A stretch of DNA of 64,000 nt from positions 37,134 through 101,133 of the forward strand of contig NZ_CAKPTG010000009.1 of NCBI RefSeq assembly GCF_934190775.1, read 5' to 3'. The position numbers and the translations under genes are program-made. Numbering within the stretch: position 1 is the first letter of the stretch; the number at the start of each line of letters is the position of its first letter. Below the pieces are notes generated by a model. That model had not been told where the DNA came from, searched no databases, and was given only the letters and a program-made list of their open reading frames with translations. Below, in pieces: positions 1 through 8,360 of the stretch. The DNA is from an uncultured Phascolarctobacterium sp. (GTDB lineage: Bacteria > Bacillota > Negativicutes > Acidaminococcales > Acidaminococcaceae).

Positions 1-2
1 CT

Positions 3-314
3 ATCGCCGAGTATACCGAGCCTTTTAAAAAAGCGGGCGTTGAGGCAGTGATTTTATCCTGCACGCATTATCCTTTTATCAAAAAACAAATCGAAGCCGA
101 TTTAGGACCTGCTGTAAAGGTGCTTGACCCGGCGGCTGCCACCAGTGCCGACGCTATTGCAGCACTTAAGGAGGAAGGCCTGCTGCGTACAGAAGGCAAG
201 GGACGTCTGCAGGTTTGCTGCACGGCTGATCTGGCAAGAGTTGAGCGCTTGGCCGGCAGAATGTTGCCTGTAGACGAGTGCGATTTTTCTTTAATCGATT
301 TAAAGAAGAATTGA
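3..314 (+). CDS. murI: Glutamate racemase, C-terminal part
   Basis: Interconverts L- and D-glutamate to supply D-Glu for peptidoglycan; cytoplasmic. The reading frame is open from the window edge (first whole codon at base 3), so only about the last 103 residues are present. The SCTHYP motif near the start of the visible part carries the second catalytic cysteine and is typical of the family (usually G/SCTHYP). The expected alpha/beta tail follows and the gene stops normally at 312-314. The 264 bases to the next gene show no strong terminator. Identity rests on this one diagnostic motif plus overall fit. Confidence 0.85.
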   Translation: MAEYTEPFKKAGVEAVILSCTHYPFIKKQIEADLGPAVKVLDPAAATSADAIAALKEEGLLRTEGKGRLQVCCTADLARVERLAGRMLPVDECDFSLIDLKKN

Positions 315-578
315 TTGCATAACTTTTATTCCTTTCAAAAAAGAAGCAGGAATTTTCTTTTTAATGTCTAATTTATAGTAATTAAGAGCGAGAAAAGATT
401 GCTTTTTTGGTGGCTTGCTATGAGAGCTGCCTAATAGGTGTTTATGTTACTAAATGCCGGTTTCATGATACTGTGAAAGTTGTATTTATATTTTCGCAGC
501 TATGTCATCTGTATTGACGGATGACTGGTTACGCAAATGCTATTATATTCAAAAATAATATAAAGAAAGGTGGTAGCT
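315..578 (+). promoter_or_regulatory. Leader of the antiporter operon with a 9-bp dyad
   Basis: No gene is seen in these 264 bases. At 504-525 GTCATCTGT and ACGGATGAC form a 9-bp stem (one G-T pair) around a 4-base loop. TTGACG (514-519) inside this dyad and TATTAT (541-546) resemble promoter boxes, but the 21-base spacing is too long for an ordinary promoter. The dyad could be an operator or leader hairpin for the antiporter genes. This is inference. Confidence 0.35.
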
Positions 579-1154
579 GTGGAAAAGCAGGGAGTATTAA
601 ACGATAAAAAAATTGTAGGCTCGCCTATGGTGCATATGACATGTCTTGCTCTGGTGCTGTTTGCATTCTGGATGGTTTTGTCAGGCAGAACAGAAACAAA
701 ATTTGTCATATACGGTATCCTCACAGCTGTAGTGACGACTTGGGTTACATACCCGCTTCTGCTGGTCCCGAATAAGGACGGCAGTAAAAAGTATTATGTT
801 TTCGGTTTTTCAATTCCGAAAATGATTATGTACTTTTTCTGGCTGATGTGGCAGCTGGTGCTCGCCAATATTGACGTGCTGCTGGCAACTACAGGTCAGG
901 AGCTGAACATTGATCCTAAGGTTGTCCGCTTCCGCTTCAGGGCCGATAATCCTATGGCATCTGTTATTTTGGCGAACTCAATTACGCTGACACCGGGTAC
1001 AGTAACAATGAATGTTACCGACGACGGTGTGTATGAGATTCATGCACTGACCGTTGGTGCGGCCGCAGGCGTGCTTGACGGCGGCATGCAGAAAAAGGTT
1101 GCTGATTTATACGGCGAAAAATTTGATTTTGCAGTAGTAGAGAGTGAGGAATGA
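579..1154 (+). CDS. mrpE: Na+/H+ antiporter subunit E (MrpE/MnhE; MbhA-like)
   Basis: Small membrane subunit of the multi-subunit cation/proton antiporter. A hydrophobic N-terminal half (about three membrane segments) precedes a soluble half containing ANSITLTPGT, the MrpE signature, and a conserved DGVYEIHAL stretch. Length of about 191 aa is a little above the usual 160. A GTG at 570 is possible, but the AAAGGTGG ribosome site at 566-573 fits the GTG at 579. First gene of an operon running to 8221; its stop overlaps the next start (ATGA). Confidence 0.9.
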   Translation: MEKQGVLNDKKIVGSPMVHMTCLALVLFAFWMVLSGRTETKFVIYGILTAVVTTWVTYPLLLVPNKDGSKKYYVFGFSIPKMIMYFFWLMWQLVLANIDVLLATTGQELNIDPKVVRFRFRADNPMASVILANSITLTPGTVTMNVTDDGVYEIHALTVGAAAGVLDGGMQKKVADLYGEKFDFAVVESEE

Positions 1155-1420
1155 TTATGCAGATTATATTTTATATTATGATGGTAGCCATTCTTCTGAT
1201 CATCGGCACAATGCTGCAGCGCTTGTTTAACGGACCGACAATTTTTGACAGAATGAACGCCTTGGGCGTTATCGGTGCCGATACAATTCTATTATTGGTA
1301 CTTTTCGGCTATATTGACAAACGTCCGGATATGTATGTTGATATAGCGATTTCTTATGCAATTTTAGGCTTTATCGGCTCGTTGATTGTAGCTAAATTTA
1401 TAGGAGGTAAAAGGATATGA
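1151..1420 (+). CDS. mrpF: Na+/H+ antiporter subunit F (MrpF; MbhB-like)
   Basis: An 89-aa protein with three predicted membrane helices, the normal MrpF size. The family stretch GPTIFDRMNALGVIGADTIL is clear, followed by a third helix with a YAILGFIGSLIVAKF pattern. It overlaps mrpE by four bases and mrpG by four bases, so the three are probably translationally coupled. It acts in the membrane arm of the antiporter, probably in cation translocation together with E and G. Confidence 0.92.
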   Translation: MIMQIIFYIMMVAILLIIGTMLQRLFNGPTIFDRMNALGVIGADTILLLVLFGYIDKRPDMYVDIAISYAILGFIGSLIVAKFIGGKRI

Positions 1421-1878
1421 TTGAACAATTCGGTTTTACCTCCCTGCGCGAAGTTATCGCTGCACTGTTCCTGCTAAGCGGTCTGGTATTCTTCGTCGGT
1501 TCAGCTATCGGTATGCTGCGCCTGCCGGACTTCTATTCCAGAATCCATGCCTCCGGTAACAGTGAAACTCTTGGCTGTACGCTTTCCTTTATCGGTCTGA
1601 TGATTTATGAAGGACCTACACTGACAGCGGCAAAGATGGCTTTTGTGTTTTTACTTGTTTTTATGGCGAATCCGATCGGCTCGCATATTCTGAGCAAGGC
1701 AGCCTATAAATCCGGACATCCTGTCTGGACACTGCAAAGCAAGGGCGCCAAAAAGCTTGTCGGTCTGGAAAAGGCTGACCACAGCGCTGACGAGCCTGTT
1801 GGTCATATCCGTAAGAAGACTGTAAAAACAAATCGTAATCAGGTACATAAATATCATAAGAAGAAAGGAGATAAATAA
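1417..1878 (+). CDS. mrpG: Na+/H+ antiporter subunit G (MrpG; MbhC-like) with basic tail
   Basis: The N-terminal 105 residues are a standard MrpG with three helices and the motif GMLRLPDFYSRIHASG. MrpG is usually about 100-120 aa; this one has 153 because of a 40-residue, Lys/Arg/His-rich hydrophilic tail that could contact lipid head groups or another subunit. Overlaps mrpF (ATGA) and is followed by an AAGGAG site for the next gene, which starts one base after the stop. Confidence 0.9.
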   Translation: MIEQFGFTSLREVIAALFLLSGLVFFVGSAIGMLRLPDFYSRIHASGNSETLGCTLSFIGLMIYEGPTLTAAKMAFVFLLVFMANPIGSHILSKAAYKSGHPVWTLQSKGAKKLVGLEKADHSADEPVGHIRKKTVKTNRNQVHKYHKKKGDK

Positions 1879-1879
1879 A

Positions 1880-2122
1880 ATGGAGATTTATACTATTGAA
1901 GCTCTTTTACTTGTCTTCCTGATTCTCATTACCTGTGCAGTTATTTTCTGCAAGGATATTTTAAGTGCTGCGATTATCTACAGTGCGTTCAGCTTCTGTG
2001 CTGTGCTGCTGTATCTGATGATGGGCTCCCCCGACGTAGCCTTTACGGAGGCTGTTATCGGTACGATTTCTACCATCTTCTTCGTAGCTTCGTTGAAAAA
2101 AATTGATAGGTGGTGTAAATAA
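1880..2122 (+). CDS. MbhD-like antiporter subunit (DUF4040)
   Basis: An 80-aa protein of three helices with GSPDVAFTEAVIG in the middle, the hallmark of the MbhD/DUF4040 family, which corresponds to part of the C-terminal region of the large MrpA. In ordinary bacterial Mrp this sequence is fused into MrpA; here it is a separate gene, as in archaeal Mbh complexes. ATG follows mrpG by one base. Its stop shares a base with the next start. Confidence 0.85.
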   Translation: MEIYTIEALLLVFLILITCAVIFCKDILSAAIIYSAFSFCAVLLYLMMGSPDVAFTEAVIGTISTIFFVASLKKIDRWCK

Positions 2123-2448
2123 TGCGTGGATTAGTTGCTGTTATCCTGGCGATTATGACAGGCATGTTTTGCTCTGTCGTAACCTACCTGCCCGAAATTG
2201 GTGACGCGAACACTGCGCCTAACCAGCATGTTACTCCGACCTATATCTCCCGTAGTGCGGAGGATACAGGCTCGCCCAATATCGTAACGGGCGTCATCAT
2301 CGACTATCGTGGCTTCGATACTATGTGGGAAACCTCGGTAATGTTCCTCGCCGGTCTGACAACGGTGCTGGTGCTGACCAGCAATCCGGTAGGACGCAGA
2401 CCTGAGGAAGAGCCGGAGGATCCGGAGGAAGGAGAGATTATCAAATGA
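2122..2448 (+). CDS. MbhE-like antiporter subunit (second piece of MrpA C-terminus)
   Basis: A 108-aa protein with an N-terminal helix, a soluble loop containing IVTGVIIDYRGFDTMWET, and a second helix (SVMFLAGLTTVLVL), then an acidic tail. The D-T-hydrophobic-x-E-x-x-V pattern after an inverted R-G-F-D is typical of MbhE and of the region before MrpB in fused MrpA-MrpB proteins. Overlaps the neighbours at both ends, as expected for stoichiometric membrane subunits. Confidence 0.8.
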   Translation: MRGLVAVILAIMTGMFCSVVTYLPEIGDANTAPNQHVTPTYISRSAEDTGSPNIVTGVIIDYRGFDTMWETSVMFLAGLTTVLVLTSNPVGRRPEEEPEDPEEGEIIK

Positions 2449-2897
2449 AAGAACCATTTGGCGGTCTTATCCTGAATGTGGCCTTCAGAATGCTGGTGCC
2501 GTTCACGATTACCTACGGCATTTACGTTCTCTGCCTGGGTGAGTTTTCTCCGGGCGGCGGCTTCCAGGCAGGCGCATTGCTTTCTGTAGGCGTGCTGCTG
2601 GCACGTCTTATCCTGGGCTTTGATACAAAGTTCAATGTCTTAGGCAAAACTTCTGTTGTTCTTGCCGGCGTGGGTACCTTCCTGTATGCTTTTACCGGTT
2701 GGCTGACATTGTTCGGCGGTGCAGACTTTTTCCTGAACTACAATTATATGCCAATTCATATGGAGCCTCAGCACGAAATGCATGCCATGGGCATTTTCCT
2801 TATTGAAATCGGCGTTGCCATCTGCGTAATGATGACAATTATTAATCTGCTTGATGCAATTGTGAAAAGGGGTGACGAAGATGGAAGTGCTCAATGA
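2445..2897 (+). CDS. mrpB: Na+/H+ antiporter subunit B (MrpB; MbhF-like)
   Basis: A 150-aa four-helix membrane protein with the MnhB domain: a basic start, LVPFTITYGIYVLCLGEFSP, then GGGFQAGALLS, the most conserved MrpB motif. A conserved-looking HMEPQHEMHAMG loop precedes the last helix. Overlaps the preceding gene by four bases (ATGA) and the true start of mrpC by 17 bases. Confidence 0.92.
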   Translation: MKEPFGGLILNVAFRMLVPFTITYGIYVLCLGEFSPGGGFQAGALLSVGVLLARLILGFDTKFNVLGKTSVVLAGVGTFLYAFTGWLTLFGGADFFLNYNYMPIHMEPQHEMHAMGIFLIEIGVAICVMMTIINLLDAIVKRGDEDGSAQ

Positions 2898-3255
2898 GTT
2901 TTTGAAAACAAAAGGCATTTATTCCCTGGTCATGATTCTTTTCTTCCTGGGTGTATATGGCATGGTCCTCAGCAAGAACTATATGAAGAAGCTGATGGCG
3001 ATGAATGTTATGCAGGTTGCCGTTATTTACTTTTATCTGTGCTTCGCACAGAAGGATGGCGCAATGATTCCTATCCAGAACGGCCTGACAACAGATCCTA
3101 ATGCTTACATTAACCCTCTGCCGCATGGTCTGATGCTGACGGCAATTGTTGTAAGTCTTGGTACTACAGGCGTAGCAATTGCACTCCTCATGCGTATTAA
3201 AGAAATCTACGGTTCTGTTGAAGAAGTAGAGGTATTGAGGAGGGCTAGTAAATGA
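2881..3255 (+). CDS. mrpC: Na+/H+ antiporter subunit C (MrpC/NuoK-like; MbhG-like)
   Basis: A three-helix NuoK-like subunit. The second helix has NYMKKLMAMNVMQVAVIYFY, and the third includes PLPHGLMLTAIVVSLGTTGVAIAL, matching the MrpC signature (DPLPQALVLTAIVI-type). The frame is open from a GTG at 2872, but AAAGGGGTGA at 2866-2875 places the ribosome before ATG 2881. About 124 aa, normal length. Confidence 0.9.
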   Translation: MEVLNEFLKTKGIYSLVMILFFLGVYGMVLSKNYMKKLMAMNVMQVAVIYFYLCFAQKDGAMIPIQNGLTTDPNAYINPLPHGLMLTAIVVSLGTTGVAIALLMRIKEIYGSVEEVEVLRRASK

Positions 3256-4745
3256 CACAGCATGCTCCCGTCCTAATTGTACTTTTACCTTTAACAGCAT
3301 CGTTGCTGTGTATGTTATTTTCCCGTATCAGTAAAAACTTAGGCTCCTGGATAGTTATGGCTTCTATCGCCGGTGCCTTTGCCAATGCCTGCATCGTACT
3401 GCAAAGAGTGTTGGAATCCGGCGGCAAAACCTGGCATTACTGGATGGGTGGTTGGGAACCGCCAATCGGTATTGAATTTGCTCTTGATCCGCTGAACAGT
3501 ATTCTGGCAGTAGTGGTAACGTTTATTTCCCTGATGGTTTCGCTTTACAGCCGTCCGTTCGTCAAGGATGAGGATTGGCTGCATGTAGGCGGCTATTATA
3601 CATTGTTCGGTCTGCTGACGGTAGGCCTTTCCGGTATGATTATCACCGGTGACGTTTTTAACCTCTATGTATATCTGGAGATTATGTCACTTTCCGGTTA
3701 CGGCCTGATTGCCCTCGGCGGCAGAAAGTCAATGCTGGCAGCCTTCCGTTACCTGTTAATCGGTACCATCGGTGCTTCTCTGTATCTGCTTGGTGTCGGT
3801 TATCTGTACGCTATGACCGGTACTCTGAACATGGCTGACCTTGCTGCACGCGTAGTGCCTCATCTGAATTCACCGCTGTTTGCGATTGCTGTAGCCTGCT
3901 TTATCATCGGCTTCGGTATCAAGATGGCGCTGTTCCCGCTTCATGGCTGGCAGCCTGATGCCTACACCTTCGCTCATCCGGGCGCTGCTGCTTTTATCGC
4001 AGGCTGCATGAGTAAGGCTCCGGCATATGCTTTAATCCGTTTTGTATATTATATCTTTAAGGTTGATAACCCTGTCATGCAGAGTGCGCTCAACGTTTTG
4101 GGCATTCTCGGTGTAGCAGGCATCCTTATCGGTTCTATTATGGCGATGGCTCAGTATGACTTCCGCCGTATGCTGGCATATTCCTCTGTTGCACAAATCG
4201 GTTACATTGCAATCGGTCTGGCTATGGGCAACATGTACGGCTTCATCGGCGCAGTGCTGCATGCTATCAACCATGCTTTCATGAAGAGCAGTCTGTTCCT
4301 CGTTATCGGTGGTATTGAGTATCGCTTCGGTGAGGTCAATCTGTATCGCTTAGGCGGCATGAACAAAAAGATGACTATCAGTACGATTACCGTGCTGCTG
4401 GCTTCTCTGTCTATGATCGGTTTGCCTCCGACCTGCGGCTTCTTCAGTAAATGGTATCTTATGCTGGGTGCTTACACCGGTGCACAGTATTTCTACATCG
4501 CTGTACTTGTTATCAGCTCTCTGCTGAATGCAATTTATTTCTTCCGTATTATTGAGCAGATGTTTATACAGCGTGAAGCTTCGCTGACTGAGGTACATCC
4601 GCATAAGGGCAAGCTGGGCTTACCGCTTTCCATGGTTATCCCGATTCTCGTCGGCGGTATCATGATTCTGGTACTTGGCTTCTACAGTGTTGACATCGTT
4701 ACCGATGTTGTTAAGTTAGGATTGCCGGAGGTGTTTCTGAGATGA
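3252..4745 (+). CDS. mrpD: Proton/cation antiporter-like subunit D (first copy)
   Basis: A 497-aa polytopic protein of the NuoL/M/N-MrpD superfamily, the ion-translocating part of the complex. Visible landmarks are a conserved acidic helix around VYLEIMSLSGYGLIALGG, the lysine helix with GFGIKMALFPLHGWQPDAY, HPGAAAFIAG, and DFRRMLAYSSVAQIGYIAIG with the broken helix. These carry the Glu and Lys residues known to be essential in MrpD. It follows mrpC by overlap and overlaps the next antiporter gene by four bases. Confidence 0.93.
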   Translation: MTQHAPVLIVLLPLTASLLCMLFSRISKNLGSWIVMASIAGAFANACIVLQRVLESGGKTWHYWMGGWEPPIGIEFALDPLNSILAVVVTFISLMVSLYSRPFVKDEDWLHVGGYYTLFGLLTVGLSGMIITGDVFNLYVYLEIMSLSGYGLIALGGRKSMLAAFRYLLIGTIGASLYLLGVGYLYAMTGTLNMADLAARVVPHLNSPLFAIAVACFIIGFGIKMALFPLHGWQPDAYTFAHPGAAAFIAGCMSKAPAYALIRFVYYIFKVDNPVMQSALNVLGILGVAGILIGSIMAMAQYDFRRMLAYSSVAQIGYIAIGLAMGNMYGFIGAVLHAINHAFMKSSLFLVIGGIEYRFGEVNLYRLGGMNKKMTISTITVLLASLSMIGLPPTCGFFSKWYLMLGAYTGAQYFYIAVLVISSLLNAIYFFRIIEQMFIQREASLTEVHPHKGKLGLPLSMVIPILVGGIMILVLGFYSVDIVTDVVKLGLPEVFLR

Positions 4746-6247
4746 CTATTTTAGATTGCAGACCATTTCTGGCGGTTGGTGTATCCTTTATAGCTGCTGT
4801 ACTTATCGCGTTCAGCAGACGTTGGCCTAACCTGCGTGAAACCTGGAGCGTTATCGCTTCCGTACTTAAATTCGGTATCATCCTGTCGATGCTGCCTGCT
4901 GTTCTTGACGGCAACCAGTATCAGTGGACGCTGTGCCAGATTACAGATACTGTGGGCCTGACGCTGCGTACCGATCCGGCCGGCATGATTTTTGCGGTGC
5001 TGGCTTCGATGCTGTGGGTACCGATGAACTTCTATTCCATCGGCTATATGCGCTGCAATAACGAAAGCGAGCAGACCGGTTACTTTGCTGCTTTTGCTAT
5101 CTGCATGAGTGCCGTAATGGGCATTGCGATGGCCGAAAACCTGTTGACCTTCTTTATCTTTTACGAGCTGCTGACTTTGGCAAGCTATCCGCTGGTACTG
5201 CATAAGCGTAACCAGGAAGCTTTGATGGCCAGCCGTAAGTATTTGATTTACACCTTGATTTCCGGTCAGCTTTTCCTGGCCGGCGTTATCGCCGTTTACT
5301 GCATCAGCGGTACGATGGACTTTACTCCCGGCGGCTTCCTGACTACGGACATGGCTCCGAGATGGGTGCTGCAGGCTATCTTCGTACTGATGATTTTGGC
5401 AGGCTCCGTAAAGGCTGCAGTTATGCCGCTGCATGGCTGGCTGCCGGCAGCAATGATTGCACCGACTCCGGTATCTGCATTGCTGCATGCCGTTGCCGTT
5501 GTTAAAACCGGCGTTTTCGCCGTACTGCGTATCATCGGCTTCGTCTTTGGTCCGAAGCTGCTGGCGGAAATCGGTGTCGTTGACGTATTGGCATGGGCTG
5601 CTGCGGCAAGCATTATCATTTCTTCGCTTATCGCTCTGCGTCAGGATCATCTGAAACGTCGTCTGGCGTTCTCCACTATCGGTCAGCTTTCCTACATCGT
5701 GTTAGGTGCTGCGCTTATTTCTCCGCTGAGCATTAAGGGTGCTTACCTGCATCTGGTAGCTCATGCTGTTATGAAGATTACCCTCTTTATGTGCGCCGGT
5801 CTGATTATCGCGCGTACACACAGAAATAATATCAGTGAGCTTTATGGCATAGGCAAGAAGCTGCCGGTAACTATGGCCTGCTTCACGATTGCTTCCCTGG
5901 GTATCGCCGGTACGCCGTTCCTCGTTGGCTTTGTCAGCAAATGGAATCTGGCACTCGGTGCTTTGCAGGCAGGCAAGCCTCTGTACATTCTTGTTTGGGT
6001 TGCCAGTGCACTTTTGGCTGCCGGCTATCTGATGCCTGTTGTACAGATGGCATACTTCCGCAAGGACCCGCAGGAGGAGTTCCGTGAATATGGCGACATC
6101 AGCTACTCGATGCTGATTCCTATCTGCATTACAACGATTATTGCTGTTGTCCTCGGTATCGTGCCGGATATTTATCCGCACTTCTATGAGCTGGCAACAA
6201 TGGCCTCCAACGCTATTTGCGCAGGCTGGAATGGAGGTTGGATGTAA
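4742..6247 (+). CDS. Antiporter-like subunit, second MrpD/NuoN-type copy
   Basis: A 501-aa protein of the same superfamily as the preceding gene but clearly diverged. It keeps FYELLTLASYPLVLHKRN, the lysine helix GSVKAAVMPLHGWLPAAM, PTPVSALLHAVAVVKTGVFA, and DHLKRRLAFSTIGQLSYIVLG. The glutamate and lysine positions used for ion movement are kept, so it should be functional. Starts inside the stop of the first copy (ATGA). It could replace the N-terminal, NuoL-like part of MrpA, which is otherwise missing from this operon. Confidence 0.88.
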   Translation: MTILDCRPFLAVGVSFIAAVLIAFSRRWPNLRETWSVIASVLKFGIILSMLPAVLDGNQYQWTLCQITDTVGLTLRTDPAGMIFAVLASMLWVPMNFYSIGYMRCNNESEQTGYFAAFAICMSAVMGIAMAENLLTFFIFYELLTLASYPLVLHKRNQEALMASRKYLIYTLISGQLFLAGVIAVYCISGTMDFTPGGFLTTDMAPRWVLQAIFVLMILAGSVKAAVMPLHGWLPAAMIAPTPVSALLHAVAVVKTGVFAVLRIIGFVFGPKLLAEIGVVDVLAWAAAASIIISSLIALRQDHLKRRLAFSTIGQLSYIVLGAALISPLSIKGAYLHLVAHAVMKITLFMCAGLIIARTHRNNISELYGIGKKLPVTMACFTIASLGIAGTPFLVGFVSKWNLALGALQAGKPLYILVWVASALLAAGYLMPVVQMAYFRKDPQEEFREYGDISYSMLIPICITTIIAVVLGIVPDIYPHFYELATMASNAICAGWNGGWM

Positions 6248-6489
6248 TGAGCAAGAAAACTGTTTACATGATAGCTGCTGCCGTGCTCGTACTTTCCGCA
6301 ATCGGAGAGCTTTGCGGCGTACATCTGCACAGTCCTGCGTGGTGGCCGCTGCCGTTTGGCTACGATATTTTCTTCGGCTTTGTCGGCTGCTGGCTGCTGA
6401 TTATTCTGGCAAAAATTATCATGACGCCGCTGCTGCAGCGTGATGAAACCTACTATGATGATCCTAAGGGAGGTGAGGACGATGAGTAA
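6247..6489 (+). CDS. Small two-helix membrane protein in antiporter operon
   Basis: An 80-aa protein not recognised by name. Two strongly hydrophobic segments flank a short loop containing HSPAWWPLPFGYD, and it ends in a very acidic tail (DETYYDDPKGGEDDE). A longer frame begins at 6217, but ATG 6247 shares its first base with the upstream stop and follows a GGAGG at 6234-6238. Placed between two antiporter-like subunits and overlapping the second, it is probably a structural accessory subunit, perhaps equivalent to the small MbhI. That equivalence is a guess. Confidence 0.7.
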   Translation: MSKKTVYMIAAAVLVLSAIGELCGVHLHSPAWWPLPFGYDIFFGFVGCWLLIILAKIIMTPLLQRDETYYDDPKGGEDDE

Positions 6490-8221
6490 TCTGCTTCATC
6501 CCGGTCTGATCCTCATTGCCGTGGGTGTGATTGCAATGATCGTGCCGAAAATGCTGCGCAAGTTCGTTTTGGCTGTAGGCCCGTTCTTTGCCCTCTTTGC
6601 TGCACTTTCTATGCCGGTTGGCACAGATTTGAGCATTGAATTTTTGGGTACAGGCTATCACCTGGGCTACATGTTTGTAGATAAGCTCAGCTATGTATTC
6701 TGCATGATTTTTGCGCTGATGGCTTGCATCGGCGGCATTTATTCCTGTCATAACGAGAACCGCATGGAAGCATTTTGCTCCATGTCCTATGCCGGCTGTG
6801 CTCTTGGTGTAACACTGGCTAAGGATTGGCTGACGCTGATTTTCTTCTGGGAAGCACTTGCCGTAACCTCTCTGTTCTTGATCTGGTGCCGCAATACTCC
6901 TCAGTCCCGTCGCGCAGGCCTGCGCTATCTTTTGGTGCACATGCTCGGCGGTAACCTGCTGCTGCTCGGTATTTTCCTGAAGGTTGGCAGCGGTGATTCT
7001 CTGATTGCAAATCTGTCTAAGGCTCCGCATGACCTTGCTTTCTGGGCAATTTTAATCGGTGTAGCTGTTAATGCGGCAATTCCGCCGGTTAATGCCTGGC
7101 TGGTTGATGCTTATCCCGAAGGTACGATTACAGGCAGCGTATTCTTAAGCTCCTTTACTACGAAGGTTGCTGTTTACGCTTTAATCCGTATCTTTGCCGG
7201 AACAGATTTCCTGATGGGCTTTGGCTGCTTTATGGCGCTTTACGGTGCTGCCTATGCGATTATGGAAAACGATATGCGCCGTCTGCTCGGTTACCATATT
7301 ATCAGCCAGGTAGGCTTCATGGTTGCCGGTGTAGGCGTTGGCACGGCAATGGCCCTGAACGGTGCTGCGACCCATGCCTTCTCGCACATCCTGTATAAAT
7401 CCCTGCTCTTCATGTGTGCCGGTGCAATTATCTATGCAACCGGTATCCGCAAGATTAACCAGCTCAGCGGTATGGCGAAAAAGATGCCGTTCGTGGCTGT
7501 GTGCTTCTTTGTAGCGGCGTTCTCCATTTCCGGTGTACCGTTCTTCAACGGCTTCATCAGCAAAACGATTACGATTGCCGCTGCATCCGCTGCCGGTTAT
7601 GATTGGGTATATACACTGCTGGAGCTTGCCAGCATAGGTACATTCCTGTCCATTACCTTGAAGATGGGTTACTTCATCTTCCTGCGTGATGCCGATAAGA
7701 ATGTAGAAATTAAAAATCCTCTGCCGAAAAATATGTATATCGGCATGGGCTTTGGCGCAGCGCTCTGCTTCCTGTACGGCGTATATCCGGATTTGCTGTA
7801 TCGCTATCTGCCGTTCGGTTATCCCGATTACCAGCCGTTCACTGCAGCACATATGCTGAGCTACGTAGAAATTCTTGTCGTAACTATGGTACCGTTTATG
7901 ATGTTCCTGCCGCGCATGGAGCCTCATACAGCGCTCAGCCTCGATACAGACTGGTTCTACCGTAAGCCGATTGATTTTGTCATCGTCCGTATCAGCATGT
8001 TGCTGTGTGCAATCAGCGGCGGCTTGGGCGGTGCCTGGGGCGTTCTGTACGAAAAGTTTATGGATCTTACGAGCAATCCTATGGATTTCCTCGATGCTAA
8101 ACCGTTCCGTAAACGCACGCATTATAATCCTGAAAACTACCGTACATCTATCGCTGACCCGATGATGATTACCTTAACGGTGCTGGTAAGCAGCATTGCT
8201 TACTTCATTGCAACATTGTAA
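6482..8221 (+). CDS. Antiporter-like subunit, third NuoL/MrpD-type copy
   Basis: About 579 aa, longer than the other two copies. Core motifs are FFWEALAVTSLFLIWC, PPVNAWLVDAYPEGTITGSV, MENDMRRLLGYHIISQVGFMVAG and THAFSHILYKSLLFMCAGAI, with the key Glu, Lys and His positions present. A C-terminal extension with LDTDWFYRKPIDFVI is like that of many deltaproteobacterial and clostridial antiporter D homologs. The frame is open from 6440, but GGGAGGTGAGG at 6469-6479 fixes the start at ATG 6482, which overlaps the upstream stop. Last gene of the operon. Confidence 0.88.
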   Translation: MSNLLHPGLILIAVGVIAMIVPKMLRKFVLAVGPFFALFAALSMPVGTDLSIEFLGTGYHLGYMFVDKLSYVFCMIFALMACIGGIYSCHNENRMEAFCSMSYAGCALGVTLAKDWLTLIFFWEALAVTSLFLIWCRNTPQSRRAGLRYLLVHMLGGNLLLLGIFLKVGSGDSLIANLSKAPHDLAFWAILIGVAVNAAIPPVNAWLVDAYPEGTITGSVFLSSFTTKVAVYALIRIFAGTDFLMGFGCFMALYGAAYAIMENDMRRLLGYHIISQVGFMVAGVGVGTAMALNGAATHAFSHILYKSLLFMCAGAIIYATGIRKINQLSGMAKKMPFVAVCFFVAAFSISGVPFFNGFISKTITIAAASAAGYDWVYTLLELASIGTFLSITLKMGYFIFLRDADKNVEIKNPLPKNMYIGMGFGAALCFLYGVYPDLLYRYLPFGYPDYQPFTAAHMLSYVEILVVTMVPFMMFLPRMEPHTALSLDTDWFYRKPIDFVIVRISMLLCAISGGLGGAWGVLYEKFMDLTSNPMDFLDAKPFRKRTHYNPENYRTSIADPMMITLTVLVSSIAYFIATL

Positions 8222-8232
8222 AATGCTTTTGA

Positions 8233-8265
8233 GAGCTGTCGCACGCAGGTGCGGCAGCTCTTTTA
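8233..8265 (+). terminator. Terminator of the antiporter operon
   Basis: A 12-bp stem (GAGCTGTCGCAC with GTGCGGCAGCTC, one G-T pair), loop GCAG, then TTTTA, twelve bases after the last antiporter stop. Confidence 0.9.
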
Positions 8266-8360
8266 TGTAGTCTTTTTAAAGTATAATTTATCTGTCTTGT
8301 AAATATTCTTATCAGGTGTTATATTATTGATAATCATCATATATGAAAGAGGTTATCGGT

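Noticed and set aside
4751..5650. 299-codon frame opposite the second antiporter subunit
   Set aside because: Antisense shadow of a conserved membrane protein; the His/Gln/Arg-rich product has no ribosome site or family likeness. The same applies to 7181-8122, 37253-38290, 38182-39048 and 61904-62908.
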